Part shown: positions 21,712-33,000 of the stretch, in pieces
How the letters are laid out: each line of letters opens with the position of its first letter
Position numbering within the stretch: position 1 is the stretch's first letter
Origin: Gnetum montanum
Taxonomy: Eukaryota > Streptophyta > Gnetopsida > Gnetales > Gnetaceae
Direction of reading: 5' to 3'
NCBI GenBank assembly: GCA_015680685.1
Contig: MNCI01013764.1
Location: 118,949-182,948 of the forward strand
DNA: 64,000 nucleotides
Translations under genes and position numbers: made by a program
Notes under the pieces: model-generated
Told to the model about the DNA's origin: nothing
The model's database searches: none
Seen by the model: only the letters and a program-made list of their open reading frames with translations

Positions 21712-22293
21712 TGATGAGTCACGTTTTGGGNTAGACATATGGAGATTAGATCATTAGGAAGTGAGTTAGTTTTTAGTTTAAGTGTTTTAATTTCTTTCTC
21801 TTCCTTTTCCTCTCTGTGTATGCCCACAGTGTGATAATTGTAATTGTACAGAACCTTTATTCGAGTGTGACGTAATTGGACACGCACATGACCGGCAATA
21901 AAGATCGAGATTACTTCATCATTGCAGCATTCACTTAGTTTAATCATTTAATTAATTTTTATTTACTACTTTCCTAGTTAATCTCTCTCACCCTTAAACT
22001 CATGTTAAAACGCAAAATGAGTATGACTTGATTACGAGCTTTTAAGTGTGACTACTTGGTAACCCAGTAGCGTACCTAGGATCTACGCTTGGTAATCCCA
22101 ATGGTAGTTCAAGATGTGTACGGATAATCAAGGAACGAATGCTCATCACACTTAGGCTAGTTTAGATTCTCTCACCCTTCTCTCCTAGCTTAGTTAATAT
22201 TACTTTCCATTGCCTTCAAGAGTAGCATTAGATTAGAAACCCATCATACACCTCACTTTGGACTAAACCATATGTGAAAAAGATAATACAACC
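21712..22293 (+). mobile_element. 5' LTR, internally deleted and truncated
   Basis: Aligns to 28127-28918. By eye about 22 of roughly 300 compared bases differ, mostly transitions, suggesting an old insertion. A single N at 21731 replaces about 60 bases that contain the GATATC boxes and TATA box in the other LTR. After about 22293 the remaining part of the LTR and any primer-binding site are missing. Confidence 0.75.
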
Positions 22294-22539
22294 CAAGAAG
22301 CAGGACAAAAAATTAGACAATTGAAAGGAAGGGATAAGGAAAATAAGAGCTCAACTGCCAATCATACGTATGAATGAAACATATGCCTGTACGATCACCC
22401 CAAGGGCCAATGCCCAATCTTGTTACATTTACATGAGCATTGGGGAAACATGTTACATCCAGAGTTTGTACAGAGATAATATGTTTGATCACAGTGGCAA
22501 GAATCCCAGTCATGGGGGAAACCACCCCTAAATCGGATA

Positions 22540-23260
22540 CACCCTTCTTATCATCCGAACCCAAATGCTTATCTTGTTCAACATCCTGTTCCTCCAACTA
22601 GGCCAACATACTCTATCTCACCACATTACCATTCTCCACAATACTATCAGGCCATGTCCTCAACACCACCACCACCTTGTGCATCTTACACTTCTTCCAA
22701 TTTTTAACATTCTCATCCTTTCTCTCCTTCTACATCACCACCAACTATTCCTAAGGTATTTTCACCATAGCAACAACCCACGAACGCTACTTGTGCTACT
22801 ATTTCCAACAACGGTGATAGACCTCAGCAACATCGAAGATGTCCCTTCTTTAGAAATTACCCTAGGAAGGGACAACACAATTCCAAGGCCACTGCAGCCT
22901 CTGACTCAGTACAAGTCCAACACTGTGGTGCACCCTTATCTTCGAACCCAACGCCTCATGGTACTTCATCAGGGTTACCAACTAAAACTCCAACAACCAT
23001 ATGGCCCAATGAACACAGTCATGGAAGGCAACATCCTGATCCTTGCATACCATCTAATAGTCCTAAATATTATAGTAGGTCAACTCATTATCCGGGAACT
23101 ACATCGTATAAATTGCCCCACTATGCTTCTTATAATCAAGTGTGTGAACCCTGATGGGGTAAGTATGACCAAGTTCCAATACTTCCAACATGCAAGGATC
23201 CTCATCTTTCATTTATTAATCCTTATCCCCCATTTTAATAACAAGCAAGATTAATAACCA
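22540..23260 (+). pseudogene. Gag-like Pro/Ser/Tyr-rich remnant
   Basis: In one frame the sequence reads PVPPTRPTYSISPHYHSPQY and SSTPPPPCASYTSS, and later RCPFFRNYPRKGQHNSKATA and YSRSTHYPGTTSYKLPHYAS, interrupted by stops. This composition is common in gag spacers of plant gypsy elements. A longer uninterrupted frame (22565-23254) overlaps it, but its Leu/His composition looks like an out-of-frame shadow. No zinc knuckle was seen. Confidence 0.4.
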
Positions 23261-24580
23261 CTTTTTATTTTCTTTAATTTTACAACTTTTTGTTTTCCAT
23301 TTTTTAATTTTTCATTTTTTTATTTTATCTTTTTACCTTTTTGTCTTTTTGTCCTTTTACGTTTTTGTAAGTAATATCATCTATGAATAAAACACTCATG
23401 TGGATCGTTGGTTGAGGTGTGTTCTATGTTGTCAAGTCTCAGACAATCAATTATTTGGACAATGAGCCCATTACCCCCACTCATCCATTCTACCAATAAG
23501 AGGTTCTATTTGAGTTTACAGTGATATTCTTGACATTCTTAAAACTTAAAATTAATTTTGTTTTCATTGTACCCAGAATGAAGAAGGATGGACCAAGAGG
23601 GAATGATTAGGGTGTGACATCAAGGGGACTTGCGGATTCTCTTTGGTGACATCTATGGGAGTTATCATGCAACATGGTTGTACTAAGATCCTTGTAGATC
23701 TAATGAAAACTGGGAGTAAGAGTAAACAAAAGGGCACTCAAAAATCCAATGTTGTTCTAGGGGGTCCCACTGGAAAGACATGCACCCATGCCTGAAGGTT
23801 GGCAGCTTCTTTGGATTTAGCAATCAAAAAAAAAAGAGAAGAGGAACTGCCACAAAACAAAAATTACTTCTCCCTTGAACAAAATGCCAAGTGATCATAC
23901 GCCTCGTTGTTATGGTACTCTCATAGTTGCTCATCATGGGATGAAACAATGCAATGTCACTAATTAGAGGAATGGACTTGATCCTGATCTTGAAACGATG
24001 GGTTAATGACACCTTAATCATGCTTTCACGTAGGATTCATTGTGCCCTGGGTCAATTACCTCATGTCCCAATCTCTACAATTCCTTTCTATAGTTCATCT
24101 CATCTCACTTTTCTTGTAAATGTAGCTCATGTCATTTGTAACATAGAGTTCCTACCTCATTCCAGTTATAATTACATGTGTGTGTTTTGTGAAGTCGGTG
24201 TGGATTACATTTAACCCTTCTAGTGCCCACGAACACTTTAAGTGTAGTTACACAAGGGCATTATACATGTGTAATCTTTTGTAATCTTCACTTATGACAT
24301 ATCTCACACACACCATTTCTTACCCTCAGCATAAGTTTTTATAATGTTCTTTCCCTACTATTATCCCTTTGAATTTCAACGTTCCTATGTACCATTACAT
24401 AGCCTTTTTCCCCCATCCGAGGTTTTATCGATAAAATCCACACCATCATAATTAATTGTGCCTTTTGAATTAATGTAATTATCCTAACAACCTTTAACAT
24501 GTGCCACATGTCCTTGCTTTCATATTTTATTTTCCAAAAAAAACCTAAAAATTCAATTTTCCCCTCAAGCCTAAAACATC
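23260..24580 (+). other. Internal region without recognisable coding
   Basis: A T-rich stretch (23260-23370) is followed by unassigned sequence. The place where pol would be expected contains no readable RT or integrase motifs. Short open frames here (65-86 codons) have no recognised domains. Confidence 0.4.
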
Positions 24581-24589
24581 GATAGGTCG

Positions 24590-24650
24590 TGATATCGTGT
24601 ATGCAATGTATCGTACATGATATCGTGTCCCTCCAACCCTATAAATAGGC
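24590..24650 (+). promoter_or_regulatory. Internal promoter-like module (GATATCGTG boxes plus TATA)
   Basis: GATATCGTG occurs at 24591 and 24619, with ATCGTACATGATAT between, then TATAAATAGG at 24640-24649. The same order of GATATCG boxes and TATAAATA is seen in the element's 3' LTR (28153-28200) and in the solo LTR (59077-59185). It lies about 490 bases upstream of the extra ORF and could drive it, or it could be a nested LTR fragment. Confidence 0.5.
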
Positions 24651-25128
24651 GACCCCCCCTGCAACACTTAGCATCATTTCTTGCCATTCACATAGGGGAG
24701 TTTTTCAAATTTTTCTCTACGACTTGTGAGTATGACACCTTTGCTTTTCAACCTCTATCTTGCTCGCTGATACTCTAATTTTAATTCCAACTGAACCTGC
24801 TTGAACCTGGAGTGTTCAGCTTAGTCGTGGGGGAGGGACACCTACCGAATAGCAGCTAACTTTTTTTTGGAATTTATCATCACCCAAAGGACATCATTAA
24901 GGGTAATTAGTTGTAAATTAAGAATAAAATGTGCCAAAAAATCATTTAACTCTTTAGGTACACCGGGAGATTAAAATTGAAAAAACCACCTAAGTGAAAC
25001 AGTCTCATTATTACAATCTTTTGGGCAAGATCATACAAAGATAAACAAACTACTTAATTAAGGCAAGTAGTAAGGTATACCTTAATTTCAAAAACAACCT
25101 TACTAACACTTGGCCTGTGTGATTGCAG

Positions 25129-27821
25129 ATGTCCCCGAAATGTGGACAAAAGGAAGGTCCTACTGAAGGTGGAAGCAAACGACCCAAGAGAGGTGGAAGA
25201 TAAGATCTTGCTGGACAACATACAGAACAAGAGGAGCAATCGTTCAGTATTCATCAAGAGGACTCTCCTACCATACAATCCAGGTAGGCAGAAGGAGGAG
25301 GAGTTCCAGTGCCTGAATAGAGACAAAATCTCACGTTGCCCCAAGATTTTGTTCAGGCCATCCATGAAAAGTCTACATTCACTACAGTGATTGTGGAATT
25401 AAACTTTGAATCTTTTGCAAAGTTCACTCCTAAGGCTATTAGGGATCACCTCAAAGGGTCTCCCTTATGGCCTACCCTCTCTGAAAGTGATGCTTGGTAC
25501 CTAGGGGAGATGTACCAGTTTTGGCACAACAAAGAGCAAGGCACCATTGTCAACATTTTTGGTGTGATAGTTAATTTCTCCACATAGGCCATTTTGGAAG
25601 TGTTAAATCTTTCAAATACAGGACCAAAAGTTGCTTAGTTATCCACCTGTTCAGACCCTGATGTGTGACGGGATTGGTTGGAAAGGGCTTATGGCAGAGA
25701 TAAAACATTTGGTGACTTGACGACGAAAGAGAGGATCTACTTCAAAATTGGGACATATCACCTCTTCCCCATGAAGGGCTTACAAAGGATATCAACGTAT
25801 GTGGCGAGAGGATGTGCAATGTTGATGGAAAAGGTTAACGCTAACCTGCCCCATCTATATTTAACAAAGATCATAAGGAGGTTCGAGGAACGGAAGGTAG
25901 GGAAGATGGTGCTGTATTTCCCTTGTCTTATCAGAAAGCTTTGCCAACATGCTAGTATCAAGGGGTACACCAATAATGTTCTCTGGAAAGCCCAAAATGC
26001 TTCCTATGCTGAACTATTAAAGCCACCAACTACAAGGAAAATGACTGGTGAGACACTGGGACCAAAAGATGAAGAAGAACAAATGGCTAGACCAACTACA
26101 ACTCAACTTATAGGACCCATCCAACCTCCAAGTATAGGACCCAGCCAACAATAGGAAGCAGGGCCTAGCACAGGCTAGGATCAGCTGCTGCCACAAGACT
26201 AAAGACTGTCAATGAGCCATCTCAGGTCCATCGCTAAGATGGTCAGTTGGGGAAGTCGTGATGACATAAACCTCTTCCATGTCATCGATGATGTCATTCA
26301 GCCCACAGTTTCTATGGATCGTACAAAGGGTGAAGTATCTATTCACACAAGAGGAGGGGAAAGTAGATTATCACAACAGATCTCAAGAAATGTGGCATCT
26401 TTCCAAGTGCAATTAGAAATTGGTAAAGGGGCCACTGTGGTGGTCATGCAACACCAGGGTGCCGCAAGAGCCATAGATGTGGTCGCAGACCACATGAAAG
26501 AATCATTCAATGTACCTATTGTGCCATCGACAGATCTCACAGGAGCATGGGATGCTCAAATTTTGGCTGGAACCTCAATGACTCCTATGGAACATGAGGG
26601 TGTGCTTGATCGATTGCTCCAAACAGGGCAAGTAATGACGTCCTTGTTTGACAACCCTCAGGATGTTACGGAAATTTAGTCAGACCTCATTTCCACAAAG
26701 GGGAAGTTGTTCTTAATAGAAGAGAGGGTCGAGCATGCTAAAGCTAAAGTGAAAAAATTATAAAAGCAGCTCATGGCCCTACAAGTAGCACAACGAGACC
26801 CTCTGCAATTTTTTCCCGTAGACCAACTAGATAATTTTAGAACTGAGCAACTAACCAAGCTAATCACGGAGAATAAAAAGGTGGCTGATGAAAAAGAGAA
26901 GGCTATTTGGGATGTCTCTACAGCATAGGTGTAAACTCATGCGCATCTCAAAGTATTCAACACCTTACAAGAAAAAATAAATAGCTCGTTGCCGACAACC
27001 TTCAGTTGACCACTATGGAAAAGCAAAAAAATGTTCTCAAGGAACACTTTTATCAATTGCGAGAACAATTCATCCAGGTCAACCAAGACATAAGTTGTTT
27101 AGCCAAGGAGAATAGAACCCTCTCAATGGAGAAGGTACATGCAATTTTCCAAAAGATAGCCATTGAAATAAGCGCGTGGAAAAATGAGGCTAAACGACAT
27201 GAAAAGCTAAAGGAGCACTTCCGAGATCATGTGGTAATGTACAAACAGATCCTTGAGAAGGAGATCCATATGACCAAGGCTCATATCAATGCTATCAGTG
27301 CTCAACACACTAATTGGCGGGCCATATTGGACACATATGCCTTTTCCCTCCAAGCGGAAGTTAAGAGTCAGGACCTGCAGATTCAGGATTTGACAGAATA
27401 CATGGAGTTGGCAAATCTAAGGTATGCCAACCTTGCCATGTTAACAGAAGGGCACCCAAGGACAGAGCTCAAGCAGCAGGTAGCAACCACCTATGTTAAA
27501 TACAAAGCAGAATTTGCAGAACGCAAGAAGTTGTTGGAAAAACTAGAGATCGCAAATTCTGAAATTGAGGTGGTAAAGGCAAGCTACCAAGGCCAAAAAG
27601 GTTTTGCAGCAGATTTGGCTCGACAACTAGCAGATTTCCATGAATACATAGATAAAGCTAGAGCCTACGAAGAGGAACGTCGAGTATTTGTGGCTTGGTA
27701 TGTCAAGGCCAATCAAATGTTTCTGCAACTACCCTATCCATGGAAGGTGCTGACTTCATCAAACATTGGAACATTAGCATGGACGGCACAAGATCCTCGA
27801 ACCAAAGAGGAGAAGATCTAA
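25129..27821 (+). pseudogene. Long extra ORF: plant-transposon-like domain plus coiled coil
   Basis: From the ATG at 25129 a single frame runs to about 26950 with about a dozen stops. After one frameshift it continues as a clean 271-codon frame (27006-27821), so the ancestral protein had about 900 residues. The N-terminal part (25340-26000) reads ERIYFKIGTYHLFPMKGLQR, ISTYVARGCAML and MVLYFPCLIRKLCQHASI. This is similar in style to the 'putative plant transposon protein' domain found in extra ORFs of plant LTR elements. The C-terminal 27006-27700 is Glu/Lys/Gln-rich with heptad-like spacing, probably coiled coil. It lies directly before the 3' LTR, as Athila-type extra ORFs do. Function is unknown. 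Confidence 0.6.
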
Positions 27822-27915
27822 GCCATACCTCAGCACCATCAAGTCTCAAAGCCTGGAGCACAAGACANGGCCATACCTCAGCACCATCAAGTCTCAAAGC
27901 CTGGAGCACAAGACA
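27822..27915 (+). repeat. 46-bp duplication around a single N (likely assembly artefact)
   Basis: GCCATACCTCAGCACCATCA and the following bases (46 in all) occur at 27822-27867 and again at 27870-27915. The two copies are separated only by N at 27868 and one G. Identical copies on either side of a lone N suggest unresolved contig overlap rather than biology. Confidence 0.75.
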
Positions 27916-28126
27916 AAGGGAAAGCACCAATGGAGGAGCCACCGCCACCAGGAACTACATGAGTTCCACAATTTTGTAGTTGTAGCACATTCTTTGTGTT
28001 GTGTCTTTGTTTTGTTTTCATTCCACACTGCGGCATAATCCTATTTTCACCATCCAATAATCCCATACCTATCCACTGTGTAATCATTGTAACTCAAGGA
28101 TGAGTTTTCATTCAGTCATGGGGGTA

Positions 28127-28918
28127 TGATGAGTCACGTTTTGGGCGACCACGATATCGAGTACGCAATATCGCAGCCTGTCTCCTCATCTATAAATAAG
28201 AGGTAGTCAAATGGAGATTAAATCATTAGGAAGTGAGTTAGTTTTTAGTTTAAGTATTTTGATTTCTTTCTCTCCCTTTTCCTCTCCGTGTATGCCTGTA
28301 GTGTGGTGATTGTAATTATATAGAACCTTTATTCAAGTGTGACGTACTTGGACATGCACATGACTGGCAATAAAGATTGAGATTACTTCATCATTGCAGC
28401 ATTCACTTAGTTTAATCATTTAATTAATTGTTATTTACTGCTTTCCTAGTTAATCTCTCTCACCCTTAAACTCATGTTAAAACGCAGAATGAGTATGAAT
28501 TGATTACAAGCATTTAAGTGTGACTACTTGGTAACCCAGTAGCATACCTAGGATCTGCGCTTGGTAATCCCAGTGGTAGTCATGCACGAAGTCCAAGATG
28601 TGTACAGATAATCAAGGAACAGATACTCATCGTACTTAGGCTAGTTTAGATTCTCTCACCCCTTCTCTCCTAGCTTAGTTAATATTACTTTCCATTGCCT
28701 TCAGGAGTAGCATTAGATTAGAAACCCATCATACACCTCACTCTAGACTAAACCATACGTGACAAAGATAATACTAGTCCAAGTGGGAAGATAGCAAACT
28801 ACGACCTAAGGCTAATTGTCTAAATACCACAACTAGCCTATCTGCGGAGTTTGACCGGATCGCACATGTAACACATGTATTCATATGGTTGAGTGTAGGG
28901 GTACCTCACCACTCATCA
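28127..28918 (+). mobile_element. 3' LTR, full length (792 bp)
   Basis: Starts TGATGAGTCACG after a G-rich tract (CATGGGGGTA) and ends CACTCATCA. GATATCG at 28153 and AATATCGC at 28167 precede TATAAATAAG at 28191-28200, the probable promoter of a new transcript. The body shares blocks such as ACTTGGTAACCCAGTAGC and CTTGGTAATCCCA with LTR remnants at 29311-29875, 48043-49162 and 59066-59903, which define a family. Confidence 0.85.
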
Positions 28919-29310
28919 GATGAGAAGGTGCTTGGGAGCACACTCAACTCTTTAAAAGGACATTAGGTTGTTGTTAGGTGAGGGTTGGGTGCTTCATTTT
29001 CCCTCTTTTTTTTTTTTTTTAAATTCAAACCTATGCACTCTTTTTCAAATTCAAAATTGTGTCATGTGACAAATTACATAGAGGCATGAACCCACATACA
29101 TGATTCAACATAACCTAAGAAAAATTCTAACTTTTACAATGACATGAAAATAAAATGAACATGAGGGAAGCACATATTAGGCTACAAAAATATTGTCATT
29201 ATCAATATTTTAAGATTTTCACAATAATAAATCTTTAAAATCTTGTACAACAATTGTGTATGATATAACTTCCTAAACTATTAGCACCAACTTTGATAAT
29301 GATGCTAACT
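28919..29310. other. Intergenic DNA after the LTR element
   Basis: Begins with the GATGA target duplication (28919-28923). Contains a poly-T run near 29008-29022. No gene recognised. Confidence 0.4.
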
Positions 29311-29875
29311 TATGAGTGGTGAGTATGCTTAACACTTTACCAAATGATCTACAAGCATTGTGGTAGAACATGTCATAATCCATGGATGGTTGTAATGTTA
29401 TTTCCTAGGAAGTTAGTCAATAATCATGCATAGTTGTCTTCCTACTTGGACTAGTAGTAGTTCTATATTATATGGTTTAGTCCAATGTGAGGTGTATGAT
29501 CATGATATTATTTAGCATTTACTAAAATAATTAAAAATATAGAAATTAATTAATTAATCTAATAAACAAGAAAGTAAATCCTAGTCTAGCCTAGGATGAT
29601 ACGTGTTTGTTCCCAACTTATCATACACACTTTCAACTCACATGTCCACTACTACAATTACCAAGCACCACGCCATTTGGCATACCAAGCGATAACATTG
29701 TTAGGATTACCAAGTGAGTATGTGTTTATGCTCAAAGTTAGTCACACTCATGTTTTCATGGTTTAAAGTACATTGGAAAGTAAATTATTAAGCTAATTAC
29801 ATTGGAAAGTAAATTGTAATTAAACCAAATCTAAACTAAGCTAGAATGTTGCATACTACTAAGCATACGCAAATG
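29311..29875 (-). mobile_element. LTR remnant in reverse orientation, abutting the ATPase gene
   Basis: Read on the minus strand, the sequence ends ...CATACTCACCACTCATA and contains CATACACCTCACATTGGACT and CTTGGTATGCCAAATGGCGT. These are related to the body of the LTR at 28127-28918. Its promoter end is missing next to 29875. It lies 60 bases beyond the stop codon of the metal ATPase, on the same strand, so it may supply that gene's 3' untranslated region or polyadenylation signals. Confidence 0.6.
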
Positions 29876-29937
29876 TTTTTTTTTCTTTTCTGTCGGGGGG
29901 TGAATTTTCTCTTGTTTGTGGGCTCGCCTCCGCCACG

Positions 29938-30087
29938 TCAGCCGGCTGCCTGGCCCCGGGCACGGCAACACGCGTTCCCCGCCACGTGGCACGCTTTCGA
30001 GTCCACGTGGCAGCCACCGTCGACATGGCACTTCCCATCAGCATTAGCAGGGGGCCCGTGATCCACGTGGTAGTAGCGGGGGCGGCG
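29938..30087 (-). other. Cys/His-repeat C-terminal tail of the ATPase
   Basis: The last 50 residues (740-789) follow the final membrane helix (NSMLLLRG). They contain KCHVDG, GCHVDS, KACHVA and ACCR in close succession, giving five Cys and five His. Relatives have longer tails with Cys-Cys pairs and His runs that bind Zn or Cd. Here the tail is short and built of a repeated CHV unit. The DNA is GC-rich with repeated CCACGT(GG). Confidence 0.8.
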
Positions 30088-33000
30088 GCGGCCACGTAGG
30101 AGCAGCATGCTATTGGCGGTGACGAGCAGGCAGGTGCCCACGTCAGCAAGGAGGGCAATCCAGAGCGAGACGTAGCCGGCGAAGGCGAGGCCGAGCACCA
30201 GAGCCTTGGTCAGCACCGACGCCGCCACGTTGGCACGTATGGTCCGGCTGCAGCGCCGGCCGAGGCGCACCGCGGCGGCGAGGCGGCGCAGGTCCGCCGA
30301 CATGAGCGCCACGTCGGCGGTCTCCATGGCGACGGCGGAGCCCACCACGGCCATGGCGACGCCCACGTCGGCGGGCGCCAGCGCCGGTGCGTCGTTGATT
30401 CCGTCACCGACCATGGCCGTCTTGCCGAACTGAGTCCGCATGCCCCTCACAAACGCCACCTTCTCGTCGGGTCTCACCTCCGCCGCCACTCGCAACGCCA
30501 CCTTCGTCGCCCCCTCAATCTACCAAACACACCACAATTCAAAAACGAAAAACAATTCAAGGGCAACGTGCACGTCATAATTTGGAAAGTTACGACATTA
30601 CCTGGGTTTGTACCCTCGTTGCCGCCGCCGCGCTGTCGCCCGTAACCATGGCCATTCGCAGTCCTAATCGCTGAACAACAAAGATGCGGACTCAAAAGTA
30701 GAGGATTAGATAAGCCCATATTTCTTGCAGAATGATTAAGTAATTGAAATTGTGGTACGTTCCCGTACATGCTAGCAGTTCTACGATCATCATTACGAAA
30801 AAGACAATTACCCGGTGTTCTCGGTAACATTCCAGACAGATCAATCAAATTTGCGACTTTAACATTCTAATCGTCAAATACTTTCGCGAAACTGAAATTT
30901 GTATTTCAGGTTTTCAATGATGCGACCCTGCAACAACTAATTAATTTCTCATTTCTCGGTTCTTACGGCTTTTAGGCTTAACATCATTCTCAAGTTTTTA
31001 TGCGGCGCTTTAAAACAACAAATCCAAATTGTTGACAGGTTAGAAGATCACTGAATACGGCGAGCCGCCGTCCTAATCGCTGCAGGACAGATGCTGCGAT
31101 TTTTGGTTGGTGTGACAATGCAGAATTACTGTTCGATTGTATTAATCTAGGGATTTTTCGAAGGACGATTAACTAATTGTGGAAACTGGAAACAGGAAAT
31201 TGTCAAACAACTTCATAAACATGAATATTCTGTTTCCATGATGCAAGCAACCCTGCAGCAACTACAAGCTAATCTCTCCGTTAATTTCTAAGCTTTTATG
31301 CAGTGGTTAAATGAATTAACGGATCGGAAGTGTAGACAGTTTAACTGAATTTGAATTAGAAGATTACCGAGCTTCATGAACCGAATTTGCGTTTTTGCGA
31401 AGGAAAGAAGAATGAAATTAATTGATCGGAAGAGCAATACTGGGTTTCTGAGAGTACCCCAAGCGCGGCCACTGCGGGGGCGGCCTCGGGGCGGATAGAA
31501 TCGGCGACGTGGAACATGAGCAACGGCCTGTGGTCCAGACCCACGTAACCGACGCTGGCGCCTTCTACCTGCAGATCGCCGTTTTGCTCTGCAATGCACC
31601 AGACAGTATTTTGCTGCTCTGATATGTTGCAGAAAAGGAAGGTTTACATTTTGGGCCATCTACGTAAAAGACAGAAATTGGGTACCAGCAGGAGGAGGAA
31701 GTGACCAGCCGAGACGATTCGCGAGTCGGCAGTTGCCGACGTAGATTCTGAGGCCTGAAATAAGACCGCAGATTCCCTCGCCCACCAACATCTGGAAATC
31801 CTCCACTACTTCTTCCGCCATTGGCAAAGACGTTGCTGCCCCATGCTGCCGCGCATACGCCACAATCGCCGCGGACATGGGGTGGTTGGATTTGCTTTCC
31901 AGGCTGCCCATCCTGGGACACAAGACAAGAGCCGAAATAAAAAGTTCAACAAACCAAAGCAGTTGATATGAAATTTTGTTAGTTCTTATATTACCAACGC
32001 AGAACAGTGGCAGGATCCAGGGTATTGTCAAGATGCTGGGCGTCTACGACTCTGAACTCGCCCTCGGTGAGAGTTCCCGTCTTGTCGAAAGCCAGAGCCT
32101 TGAGTTTGGCCAGAACCTCCAAGAAACTGGAGCCTTTGATGAGAACTCCCATGGACGCAGCCTTGGCCAGTGCGCAGGTCGTGGCCACTGGTGTGGAGAT
32201 GACGAGCGCGCAGGGACAAGCGATGACGAGCAGCTCCAGCGCCAAGTAGAACCAATGTCTCTGCCTGCTCTTGTTTATGAACGCCACCGCTGCCATGGCC
32301 CCTGCTGCCAACACAACCCCTGCACACCAAAACCCAGTTCCAGGTTCCACCATTATGTTACGCATACACATGCACAACAACATAGCTACAAAATGCCGGG
32401 TGAAAATCGAAAACCCATTTTTACGACGTCATGGAGACCATAAGAGTAGACCTATATGAATGAAACTTAAACGGATTTATCAATGTTCGTAGGTTAGACA
32501 CTCCAAGAGCATCTAGCAGATGCCCGAGATTAGAAAGTCATGCTGGGTCATTCATTTCCAACTCAAATCTCAAGCATCAAAGTTCAAAATAGATATTCAT
32601 CGTTGATTCATCTCCTGCAGCCTTGGATAGACACACGTTCCAGCAACCTTATGAGAGTCTCTTTGTTTATTATCCAAAGCTATCTGCCTCATCCAAATTT
32701 CTGCAACTTGCAACTTGGTCTTAGCGGATAGTAGTTCCCCAGCTTCTTCCTTTCACAAATATTTATTTATGAGAACGTTTACTTTTCCAAAGTGTCATCC
32801 AGTGACCTAAGTTTTCTCTTTTATGTATTTGATACTCTTTTTCTACTATTTTTCTATTAATAAAAGTTCTTCCTTTCGGTTGACTCGGTTGGTCTTTTTC
32901 TACTCTTTTTCTATTAATAAAAGTTCTTCTTTTCTATTGAGTCGGTTGAGTCAGTTGGTCTGGGTGGATAGTAGTTCCCCGTTTATTCCATTCACAAATA

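Larger units (their letters stand above)
21712..28918 (+). mobile_element. Pol-less LTR retrotransposon with extra ORF, flanked by GATGA target duplications
   Basis: The element starts TGATGAGTCACG at 21712 and ends CACTCATCA at 28918. The five bases before (21707-21711) and after (28919-28923) are both GATGA, the size of target duplication expected for an LTR retrotransposon. The two LTRs are clearly related. The inside holds a Pro/Ser/Tyr-rich gag-like remnant and a long coiled-coil ORF next to the 3' LTR. No protease, RT, RNase H or integrase can be read, so it is non-autonomous or has lost pol. Confidence 0.8.

Noticed and set aside
22565-23254. 229-codon open frame as a protein
   Set aside because: Its Leu/His/Ile-rich composition looks like the out-of-frame reading of a Pro/Ser/Tyr-rich gag segment, and it has no domain.
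29859-30433. Several open frames overlapping the last ATPase exon on both strands
   Set aside because: GC-rich coding DNA lacks stops in shadow frames; the true frame is fixed by GDGIND, the final helices and splice phases.
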